Positions 9,461-16,518 of a stretch of DNA of 64,000 bases are shown in pieces (the first letter of the stretch is position 1; each line of letters starts with the position of its first letter). Position numbers and translations under genes: made by a program. The notes beneath the pieces were generated by a model. That model saw only the letters and a program-made list of their open reading frames with translations. It searched no databases and was not told the origin of the DNA. Origin of the DNA: Chitinophaga eiseniae (GTDB lineage Bacteria; Bacteroidota; Bacteroidia; Chitinophagales; Chitinophagaceae). The DNA is taken from assembly GCF_012641265.1 (NCBI RefSeq), contig NZ_JABAHZ010000004.1:372001-436000 (forward strand). The letters run 5' to 3'.

Positions 9461-11236
9461 ATGAACAGGTTATTTGATCTGGCCGCAGCACAGGCCACCG
9501 CACGTCCCAACAGCATTATGCTTGCCTCAAAAGTAAACGGTGCCTGGCAAACCCTTACCTGCCGGGAAGTAATGGAACAGGCCGCCGCCTTTGCCGATGG
9601 ATTACTGGAATTGGGGATACAAAATGATGAATTGCTGCCGGAGAAACAGGAGAAAATAGCCCTCGTGTCACAAAACAGGCCAGAGTGGATTATTGCCGAC
9701 CTGGGTGTTCAGCAAACCGGCGCCATACTCACACCCATTTATCCAACGATCAGCCCCACCGAATTTGCGCTGATCCTCAACGAGGCAGAAGTACGCATCA
9801 TGATTTTCGCCGGTAAAGAGCTGTACGACCGCTTCCAGCCAGCGTTTAAAGATATTCCTACACTCACCCATGTATACACGTTTGATGAAGTACCAGGCGT
9901 TAAGAACTGGAAAACACTCACTGCTTCCCCCGCCGGTGAAGCCAAACGAAAAGCTGTATGCGACCGCATTGCCAGCGAAACGGTAGCTACCATCATCTAT
10001 ACCTCCGGCACCACCGGCACTCCCAAAGGAGTAATGCTCACACACCGCAATATCGTGAGCAATGTCATCGCCTCCATGCCGGCGTTTTCGTTTGCCCGCA
10101 AAGATGATCGCTGCCTCAGCTTTTTACCGCTGAACCACATCTTCGAAAAAACAGTGACGTATATCTATATACAGGCAGGTCTCAGTATTTACTACGCCGA
10201 AAGTATGGATACCATTGGAGATAATCTGCGAGAGATAAAACCAATGGTATTTACCTGTGTGCCCCGCTTGCTGGAAAAAGTGTACGAAAGGATTATGGGA
10301 AAAGGCATGGAGTTGAAGGGCATCAAACGGGCGCTGTTCTTTTGGGCGGTCGACTTAGGCAAGCGATATGACAACATAAACCGGGGTAGCATTTTCTATC
10401 GCGCACAGCTGGCCCTGGCCAATAAACTCATCTTCAATAAGTGGCGGGAAGCGCTGGGCGGCAGGGTAGACGCCATTGTGAGCGGATCGGCCGCTATGCA
10501 GGAAAAACTCATCCGCATTTTTACTGCAGCTGGCATCATCGTGATGGAAGGTTATGGCTTAACAGAAACTTCCCCGGTTATTTCCGTGAACCGCATTGAA
10601 AGTAAAGACCGCCGCATTGGCACCGTAGGTACGCTGATCGACGACATAGAAGTGAAGCTGGCTGAAGATGGAGAAATTATTTGTCGCGGGCCCAATGTCA
10701 TGCTGGGTTATTATAAAAAGCCCGAACAAACGGCGGCCGTTATTTTACCGGATGGCTGGCTGGCCACCGGCGACATAGGCGTTTGGGTAGAAGACCGGTT
10801 CTTAAAAATCACCGACCGGAAAAAGGAAATATTCAAAACTTCCGGCGGAAAATATGTGGCGCCCCAGGCCATTGAAAACAAGATGCGGGAAAGCCCTTTT
10901 ATCGCGCAAATGATGATCGTAGGCCCCGGCCGTAAGTTCGTGTCGGCGCTGATTGTACCGGGCTTCGACCAGGTGCGGAACCGATTGGCCGGTCAGGGCA
11001 TCGCCTTGCCGGATGATAACCGGGAACTGATCAAACTCCCGGCCGTTATTCAACTGATCCAGGAGCAGGTGGACCGCTACAACCCCCTCTTCGGACACGT
11101 AGAACAGGTAAAGAAATTTACCCTGCTCCCGGGCGAATGGACCGTCGATAATGGCATTCTCACGCCTAAGCTCTCGCTCAGGAGAAAAGTGGTAGAGCAA
11201 CAATTCGAAAAAGAAATAAACGCTATGTACGAATAA
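9461..11236 (+). CDS. AMP-forming acyl-CoA synthetase (long-chain fatty acid-CoA ligase type)
   Basis: 591 residues from the ATG at 9461, chosen because an in-frame ATG at 9350 would add a 37-residue non-homologous tail. Motifs of the ANL adenylating superfamily are complete: the P-loop YTSGTTGTPKG (residues 180-190), the gate motif EGYGLTETSPVISVN, the ATP-binding TGDIGVWVEDRFLKITDRKKE, and the catalytic lysine region KTSGGKYVAPQAIEN. Length and motif style match the long-chain fatty acyl-CoA synthetases (FadD15/ACSL-like) of Bacteroidota. It activates a fatty acid with ATP to the acyl-adenylate and then the CoA thioester in the cytoplasm. Chain-length specificity cannot be read from sequence. 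It appears to stand alone. Confidence 0.92.
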   Translation: MNRLFDLAAAQATARPNSIMLASKVNGAWQTLTCREVMEQAAAFADGLLELGIQNDELLPEKQEKIALVSQNRPEWIIADLGVQQTGAILTPIYPTISPTEFALILNEAEVRIMIFAGKELYDRFQPAFKDIPTLTHVYTFDEVPGVKNWKTLTASPAGEAKRKAVCDRIASETVATIIYTSGTTGTPKGVMLTHRNIVSNVIASMPAFSFARKDDRCLSFLPLNHIFEKTVTYIYIQAGLSIYYAESMDTIGDNLREIKPMVFTCVPRLLEKVYERIMGKGMELKGIKRALFFWAVDLGKRYDNINRGSIFYRAQLALANKLIFNKWREALGGRVDAIVSGSAAMQEKLIRIFTAAGIIVMEGYGLTETSPVISVNRIESKDRRIGTVGTLIDDIEVKLAEDGEIICRGPNVMLGYYKKPEQTAAVILPDGWLATGDIGVWVEDRFLKITDRKKEIFKTSGGKYVAPQAIENKMRESPFIAQMMIVGPGRKFVSALIVPGFDQVRNRLAGQGIALPDDNRELIKLPAVIQLIQEQVDRYNPLFGHVEQVKKFTLLPGEWTVDNGILTPKLSLRRKVVEQQFEKEINAMYE

Positions 11237-11256
11237 GCTGCCAGCTAAAGTCGTTG

Positions 11257-11264
11257 TATATTTG
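11257..11264 (+). promoter_or_regulatory. Candidate -7 promoter box before AraC gene
   Basis: TATATTTG is a perfect match to TAnnTTTG, 9 nt before the ATG at 11274, which would give a very short or absent leader. Confidence 0.4.
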
Positions 11265-11273
11265 CAGCGTTAT

Positions 11274-12098
11274 ATGCAGGTACCTCCATCCATAGCGCTA
11301 TCTGGTTTTATTAAACATTATCTTTTCCTGGAAACGACCACGGAAGCGGTAAAGCAGCTCCGGCTATTTGCCGACGGCCATACCGGCTGGGTGTTTTCGT
11401 TTAAAGACCAGCTGATCCGCGGGTTTACCCCCGAGGGTACACCTGCTTATTTGCCTGATAACTTTGTATACGGACAGGTAAATGCTTTCCGCGACCTGTA
11501 TGGCCATGGGCATATTTCGCTGATGATCGTGGTGTTTCACGCACATAGTATCTACAGCCTGTTGGGCATCCCTTCCGGTGAACTCAAAGACGATATTTTG
11601 CCAACAGCCGAACTATTCGGTTCTGGAGCAGGGACCTTGTACGACAGACTACTGGAGCAACCCGATATCTCGGAAAAGATCAGGTTGGTAGAAGACTTTT
11701 TCGGTGCGTGGTTATCCGGGAAAAGTTTTCCGGTGCAGTCGCCCGTAACTGCCGCCATGCGCTTTATTGCCGCCAGCAAGGGCCTGGTAACTGTAACAGC
11801 GCTCACCCAACTAACGGGATACCACGAACGAAAACTGGAGCGGGCATTTACAGCAGGCATCGGTGTTTCTCCCAAGCAGTTTGCGGGGATTGTAAAGCTG
11901 CATGTATTCCTCCGTTGCCTGAAAACATCGTCCTCTTCCACACACCTTACCTCCCTGGCATATGAGGTCGGTTATGCTGATCAGCCGCACCTGATCCGGG
12001 AGTTTAAAAAATATACCGGACTCACCCCTTCCCAATACCGGCACCAGGTACACCCGCTGGCGGTCAACTTCCTGGCATTGCGATCGCCCGGAGCTTAA
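11274..12098 (+). CDS. AraC-family transcriptional regulator
   Basis: 274 residues from the ATG at 11274; a TTG 12 nt upstream is in frame but adds only four residues. The N-terminal half (about 1-150) is the DUF6597-like sensor region common in AraC proteins of soil Bacteroidota. The C-terminal part (about 165-262) is an AraC double helix-turn-helix: the second helix pair is seen in LTSLAYEVGYADQPHLIREFKKYTGLTPSQYR. The effector is unknown. Its neighbour downstream is a carbon-nitrogen hydrolase gene in the same direction, 75 nt away with its own promoter-like box, so control of that gene is possible but not shown. Confidence 0.9.
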   Translation: MQVPPSIALSGFIKHYLFLETTTEAVKQLRLFADGHTGWVFSFKDQLIRGFTPEGTPAYLPDNFVYGQVNAFRDLYGHGHISLMIVVFHAHSIYSLLGIPSGELKDDILPTAELFGSGAGTLYDRLLEQPDISEKIRLVEDFFGAWLSGKSFPVQSPVTAAMRFIAASKGLVTVTALTQLTGYHERKLERAFTAGIGVSPKQFAGIVKLHVFLRCLKTSSSSTHLTSLAYEVGYADQPHLIREFKKYTGLTPSQYRHQVHPLAVNFLALRSPGA

Positions 12099-12147
12099 AA
12101 AAAATGCATTTGTCGGATTTGTACATTTTTCCCTCAATGGGAGCCAT

Positions 12148-12155
12148 TAGTTTTG
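12148..12155 (+). promoter_or_regulatory. Candidate -7 promoter box before carbon-nitrogen hydrolase gene
   Basis: TAGTTTTG matches TAnnTTTG, 18 nt before the ATG at 12174. A TTTG at 12118-12121 is farther upstream (26 nt) than the usual 19-21 nt, so the promoter assignment is tentative. Confidence 0.4.
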
Positions 12156-12173
12156 CGCTATAACCAAATAGCC

Positions 12174-13121
12174 ATGAACAATATGAAAATTGCCACCGCA
12201 CAGTTTGAAAATAAGAGCGGTGATAAAAATTACAATCTCTCCGTGATCGAAAAACTGGCGGAGAAAGCTGCCAACGAAGGAGCTAACGTGGTTGCCTTTC
12301 ATGAATGCTCCGTTACGGGGTACACCTTTGCGCAGCACCTCAGCAAAGAACAAATGCTGGAGCTGGCAGAGTTTATTCCACAAGGTCCCAGTATAACGCG
12401 GCTCCAGGAGATAGCTGCCCGCTATAACATCGTGGTGCTGGCCGGCCTATTTGAGAAAGATGAGCAACAACGCCTCTTCAAGGCCTATGTATGCGTAGAT
12501 AAAAATGGACTGGTAGCCAAATACCGGAAATTACATCCTTTTATTAATCCTCATCTTAACCCCGGTGATGCCTACTGTATTTTTGAGATCCAGGGCTGGA
12601 AATGTGGTATCCTGATTTGTTACGACAACAATATTATCGAAAACGTGCGGGCTACCCGCTTACTGGGCGCTGATATTATTTTTACGCCGCATGTAACGAT
12701 GTGTACGCCTTCTACCCGCCCGGGAGCCGGGTTTGTGGATCCGGTGCTGTGGGAGCGCCGGGAAACAGATCCTACTTCCCTGCGACTGGAATTTGATGGT
12801 ATGAAGGGGCGCGACTGGCTCATGAAATGGCTGCCGGCACGGGCCTACGATAATGGAGTATATATAGTTTTTTCCAACCCCATTGGTATGGATGACAACC
12901 AGCTAAAAAATGGTTGTGCCATGGTAATAGATCCTTTTGGAGATGTGATCGCGGAATGTCGCACCCTGGGCAACGATGTTATTACCACTACCATCACTCC
13001 CGAAAAGCTGACACAGTCGGGCGGTTCCCGGTATATCAGGGCGCGGCGTCCCGACCTGTACCGCGATATAATCGGGCAGGAACATGCGCCGGAACAAAAG
13101 GTGGTATGGCTGAATAAATAA
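12174..13121 (+). CDS. Carbon-nitrogen hydrolase (nitrilase superfamily)
   Basis: 315 residues from the ATG at 12174 (an ATG three codons later is equally possible). The nitrilase-superfamily catalytic triad is intact: E44 in FHECSVTGY, K119 in KYRKLHPF and C149 in GILICYDNN. These cytoplasmic enzymes hydrolyse non-peptide C-N bonds (amides, nitriles, carbamoyl groups). The conserved context PHVTMCTPSTRPG after the nucleophile resembles amidase or N-carbamoyl-type members, but I cannot name the substrate. It follows an AraC-type regulator and precedes a Na+/H+ antiporter gene, with which no functional link is evident. Confidence 0.88.
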   Translation: MNNMKIATAQFENKSGDKNYNLSVIEKLAEKAANEGANVVAFHECSVTGYTFAQHLSKEQMLELAEFIPQGPSITRLQEIAARYNIVVLAGLFEKDEQQRLFKAYVCVDKNGLVAKYRKLHPFINPHLNPGDAYCIFEIQGWKCGILICYDNNIIENVRATRLLGADIIFTPHVTMCTPSTRPGAGFVDPVLWERRETDPTSLRLEFDGMKGRDWLMKWLPARAYDNGVYIVFSNPIGMDDNQLKNGCAMVIDPFGDVIAECRTLGNDVITTTITPEKLTQSGGSRYIRARRPDLYRDIIGQEHAPEQKVVWLNK

Positions 13122-13151
13122 TTAATGGACGGCATATGGCTTAGATACGAT

Positions 13152-13211
13152 TATCTCCCGGAAATACCCTATTTTGGTTACACCCGCGGAGTGTAACCTT
13201 GCCGGGAGATA
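13152..13211 (+). promoter_or_regulatory. Nested hairpin in leader of Na+/H+ antiporter gene
   Basis: Two perfect stems are nested. The outer one pairs TATCTCCCGG (13152-13161) with CCGGGAGATA (13202-13211). The inner one pairs GGTTACAC (13176-13183) with GTGTAACC (13191-13198) around a 7-nt loop. A 14-nt internal loop lies on the 5' side and only 3 nt on the 3' side. The structure starts 30 nt after the hydrolase stop codon, ends 20 nt before the antiporter ATG, and is not followed by a T-run. It could be a processing or stability element, an mRNA-level switch, or a poor terminator. Confidence 0.6.
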
Positions 13212-13231
13212 TTGTAAAAGCAAGTCGTTAT

Positions 13232-14827
13232 ATGCTTACATCGGTCATCGAGTATATCCTGCTCGTTTTTATTATCCTATTTTTTGTACTGCTGGCGCAA
13301 CAGCTGAAGATCGCCTACCCGATTGTGCTGGTGCTGGGTGGTCTCCTGGTGAGCCAGTTTCATTTTCTTCCTTCCATACAAATCAACCCGGAGCTGATCC
13401 TGTTGATCTTTTTACCGCCCTTGTTATATGAAGCTGCCTGGTATACTTCGTGGAAAGAGTTTTGGCGATGGCGAAGAGTGATTGCCAGTTTTGCTTTTCT
13501 CATTGTTGTATTTACGTCCCTGGTGGTGGCGGTGGTATCGAATGCATTGATCCCCGGATTTACGCTGGCACTGGGCTTCCTGTTAGGAGGCATTGTATCG
13601 CCCCCCGATGCCGTGTCGGCTACTACCATCCTCAAATATGTAAAAGTACCGAAACGGATTTCTGCGATACTGGAAGGAGAGAGCCTGATGAATGATGCCT
13701 CCAGTTTGATTGTATTCAGCTTTGCTAAAACAGCGGTGATGACGGGCGTATTCGTATTCCACGAAGCGTTGGGAAGCTTTGTGGTGGCCATTGTAGTAGG
13801 AGTGGCCATCGGGCTGGCGGTAGCAGTGATATACTATGGAATTCACCGCTGGTTGCCTACCAGCACGCAGATGGATGTAGTGTTGACGTTAACGGCGCCT
13901 TATGTGATGTACATTGCAGCGGAATCGCTGCATGGTTCCGGCGTACTGGCGGTTGTCAGCGGGGGGCTTTTCCTCTCCTCCCGCAGCATGCGTATCTTCA
14001 ATTACCGTAGCCGCCTGCAGGGCGCCAATACGTGGGCTACGCTGGGGTTCCTGTTGAATGGACTGGTGTTTATGCTCATCGGGTTGGAGCTGCCTGTTAT
14101 TATCCGTGAGCTGGGAACCGTGAGCATAGGCGACGCTATTAAATATGGGTGTATCATTACCGGCGCACTGATTGTAACGCGCTTGTGTTGCACGCTGGGA
14201 GCTTCGGTATTCACGGTATTTATCAGTCGCTATATTACTACCGCCGACAACCGTCCGGGATGGAAAGGCCCCATCATCATTGGCTGGGCGGGCATGAGGG
14301 GTGTGGTGTCGCTGGCGGCCGCCTTGTCTATCCCGGTGTTAATGAACAATGGTCACCCTTTTCCGCAGCGTAACCTGGTGTTGTTTATCACGTTTACGGT
14401 GATCCTGCTCACATTGGTGGTACAGGGGTTGACCTTACCGGTGGTGATCCGTTGGGTGAAGATGGAAGACCCCGACAAAGTCTGGTCTACCGAAGAGCAG
14501 GAAGAAAAGATCCGCGAGGCGCTGGTTGATCATAGTATTCAATACCTCGATGCCCATCACACCAGCGATATGCAGGCCATCGTGGAGCTCAGGGATCTGC
14601 GGACAGACCTGGCTGCCGGTAAGGCCGTTGCCATCCGGCACAAACGGCCGGGCATGGACCATGAAGGATATAAAAATGTATTCCTGAAAATGCTGGATCA
14701 TCAGCGGTATGTACTGCATGAGCTGAATAAAGACCCGCATATGGAGCATGAAATTATCCGGAAGTACCATGAACTGGTGGATATCGAAGAAGAGCTGTTG
14801 AGGATGAAGTCGGAAGAAAGCGAATAG
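13232..14827 (+). CDS. Na+/H+ antiporter, CPA1 (NhaP/NHE) family
   Basis: 531 residues from the ATG at 13232; a TTG at 13199 is in frame but falls inside the leader hairpin, so it is unlikely. The first about 415 residues are hydrophobic with 11-13 membrane segments. Core CPA1 motifs are present: LLGGIVSPPDAVSA (about 117-130) and EGESLMNDASSLIVF (about 148-162) with the ion-binding N154-D155 pair, and a WAGMRGVVSLAAAL segment. The last about 110 residues are a charged cytoplasmic tail. It exchanges cytoplasmic Na+ (or K+) for protons at the inner membrane for pH and salt balance. It follows a structured leader that might regulate it. Confidence 0.93.
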   Translation: MLTSVIEYILLVFIILFFVLLAQQLKIAYPIVLVLGGLLVSQFHFLPSIQINPELILLIFLPPLLYEAAWYTSWKEFWRWRRVIASFAFLIVVFTSLVVAVVSNALIPGFTLALGFLLGGIVSPPDAVSATTILKYVKVPKRISAILEGESLMNDASSLIVFSFAKTAVMTGVFVFHEALGSFVVAIVVGVAIGLAVAVIYYGIHRWLPTSTQMDVVLTLTAPYVMYIAAESLHGSGVLAVVSGGLFLSSRSMRIFNYRSRLQGANTWATLGFLLNGLVFMLIGLELPVIIRELGTVSIGDAIKYGCIITGALIVTRLCCTLGASVFTVFISRYITTADNRPGWKGPIIIGWAGMRGVVSLAAALSIPVLMNNGHPFPQRNLVLFITFTVILLTLVVQGLTLPVVIRWVKMEDPDKVWSTEEQEEKIREALVDHSIQYLDAHHTSDMQAIVELRDLRTDLAAGKAVAIRHKRPGMDHEGYKNVFLKMLDHQRYVLHELNKDPHMEHEIIRKYHELVDIEEELLRMKSEESE

Positions 14828-14856
14828 AACTCCTGCATAAATAGTACCTTGCCGGC

Positions 14857-15372
14857 ATGAAAATGAGTCATTATCTCCGGCAGGGAAAGTCTGAAAATTA
14901 CCAGGATGCAGAAGCGAAAGGTTTGTTGAAAGCCGGTGAGGTAGCAGCGTTGCTGTCGAAGCGTTTTAATACGAAGATCGCGGCAAAGGAGCTGGAGGTA
15001 TTTGCCTCCGAATGGCATCATGCCGGCGTATTTAAGCGGGCAGCTTCCGGTAAGCTGGGCGGGCGCCGGGTTTACTTCTTTTCGGCCACCGATATTGATC
15101 AGATCTCCCTGGAAAAAATACAGGCCAACAGGGTGGCTACTGCCAGCAAGCCTGCACCCGATACCCGGGTGGTACAAGGTTGGTATCCCCAGTTTTTTCG
15201 TATGACCGACCCCGTTACCCGTAAAACTTTTTCCAAACCTTTTATCGGTGTCTATAAAGGACGGGCCGACAAAGCGCCTAAAGGATTTGCACCATTGGAT
15301 GAGAAAGCTTTTGCTGCGGCTGAAATGCAGCGGGGTAAAGCACTGAAGCCCGGGGAGGTGCCGGTTTTTTAA
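14857..15372 (+). CDS. Hypothetical protein, 171 aa
   Basis: I do not recognise the family. The protein is soluble, basic (many K/R) and without a signal peptide or membrane segment. The N-terminal half is helical (KGLLKAGEVAALLSKRFNTKIAAKELE), reminiscent of a small DNA- or partner-binding helical domain. The C-terminal half is rich in aromatic and basic residues (GWYPQFFRMTDPVTRKTF, KPFIGVYKGRADKAPKGF). Codon use and G+C look like the neighbours, the ATG at 14857 is 29 nt after the antiporter stop, and no long shadow frame explains it better, so I take it as a real gene. It could be co-transcribed with the antiporter. Confidence 0.7.
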   Translation: MKMSHYLRQGKSENYQDAEAKGLLKAGEVAALLSKRFNTKIAAKELEVFASEWHHAGVFKRAASGKLGGRRVYFFSATDIDQISLEKIQANRVATASKPAPDTRVVQGWYPQFFRMTDPVTRKTFSKPFIGVYKGRADKAPKGFAPLDEKAFAAAEMQRGKALKPGEVPVF

Positions 15373-15461
15373 GGACGCATTACGTTTTGTCGTATCATGG
15401 CCGGCATCCCCACACTTGGGGAACCGCTGCATCGGGATTACAGCTTTTTTACTTATCTTAA

Positions 15462-16370
15462 ATGAAGAAAATCATCCACGATATGAAAAGCATACCTACT
15501 TTGCCACTGGTGTCGAAATATGTTGCAGAGCAACCACGCTTTACTTTACTGGATTCCGTTACCAACAGGATGATCCTGGTTGTTTTTTGCAGCATTTTCA
15601 GCTTCCTGTTTATGTATATTTTTCTGCCATTTAATATTAACATCTGGTATGAAGGGCAGCACCTGGCCCTGATGCCCCTGTTCCTGATTTTTACTTTATG
15701 CGGGGTAGCGGTGCTCTGTATCACCCAGTTTGCCCTGGCAGGCTGGAAAGTGCGCCGGAAACTAACCAATGCCACCTACGGTGGCTGGTTTTTGGGAGAA
15801 GTATTGCTGGTGTCACTACTGGTCACCATCGTAAATGTGTCTATCACGGATACATTCTTTTTTACCTGGACCGAATTTATCAATACCCTCCGTTATACCT
15901 CCCTGATTTTTCCATTGCCTTATTGTATTGCCCTGCTTTGGTTTTTTACCCGGGAGAAAATAGCCCAGCTCAAAAGCCTGGAGAAAGACAAAGACCAGGT
16001 AGTGGTGAAAACGGAAGAAAACTGCATCCTGATCCGTGATGAACATGATAAGCCTGTATTAACCCTGCATCCTGGTAAGCTGCTGCTGGTAAAGGCAGAA
16101 GATAATTATGTACAGGTATATTACCTGTCGGGTAACCAGGTTTGTAAAGAGCTGGTGAGAACATCCCTGAAGAAACTGGAAGGTTATTTATCGCCCCGGC
16201 ATTTTGTGCGGGCACACCGTTCTTACCTGGTGAATATTACTAAGGTGGTACTTTTTAAGAAAAATACAAAAGGACATTACCTGGAGCTGGAGGGATTACA
16301 TGATCTTCCGGTACCGGTATCGGCTACCTGTTTGCCGGTGTTCCAGGAACGATTCACCCCGGCCGCCTGA
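15462..16370 (+). CDS. Membrane-anchored LytTR-family transcriptional regulator
   Basis: A 302-residue protein with four predicted membrane helices (about 37-57, 68-90, 109-128 and 145-163), a short charged linker, and a C-terminal LytTR DNA-binding domain (about 195-300: LLVKAEDNYVQVYY, VRTSLKKLEGYLSPRHFVRAHRSYLVN, FKKNTKGHYLELEG, LPVSATCLPVF-like end). It has no receiver domain, so it is not a classical response regulator; such membrane-LytTR fusions are common one-component regulators in Bacteroidota and are thought to sense signals at or in the inner membrane. It is followed by a receptor, beta-helix and cytochrome cluster in the same direction, with an unusual C-tract array in between, so it may control that cluster. 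Confidence 0.9.
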   Translation: MKKIIHDMKSIPTLPLVSKYVAEQPRFTLLDSVTNRMILVVFCSIFSFLFMYIFLPFNINIWYEGQHLALMPLFLIFTLCGVAVLCITQFALAGWKVRRKLTNATYGGWFLGEVLLVSLLVTIVNVSITDTFFFTWTEFINTLRYTSLIFPLPYCIALLWFFTREKIAQLKSLEKDKDQVVVKTEENCILIRDEHDKPVLTLHPGKLLLVKAEDNYVQVYYLSGNQVCKELVRTSLKKLEGYLSPRHFVRAHRSYLVNITKVVLFKKNTKGHYLELEGLHDLPVPVSATCLPVFQERFTPAA

Positions 16371-16374
16371 TTTC

Positions 16375-16427
16375 TACCCCTAATAGCCCCATTTTCGCCC
16401 CAAAGTCTTACGGGGTAATACTTCCCC
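16375..16427. promoter_or_regulatory. Phased C-tract array upstream of TonB receptor gene
   Basis: CCCC tracts start at 16377, 16387 and 16398, about one helical turn apart, with a further CCCC at 16424. TACCCCTAA (16375-16383) and TTACGGGGTA (16408-16417) also form an imperfect inverted pair. The array lies just after the LytTR gene and about 90 nt before the receptor start, where regulator sites would be expected. Function is inferred only. Confidence 0.35.
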
Positions 16428-16518
16428 TTTCGGTATTTTATTAATATCGCTGTATCACACATTGCCTTTCATTGCCCATTTAAAATTAACAACCAAGCCA
16501 TCTAAAATCGTTCTGCCG

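Noticed and set aside
14701..15432. 243-codon open frame on the minus strand
   Set aside because: It overlaps the end of the antiporter gene and the whole 171-aa gene on the other strand and has low-complexity, Cys/His/Pro-rich shadow character.
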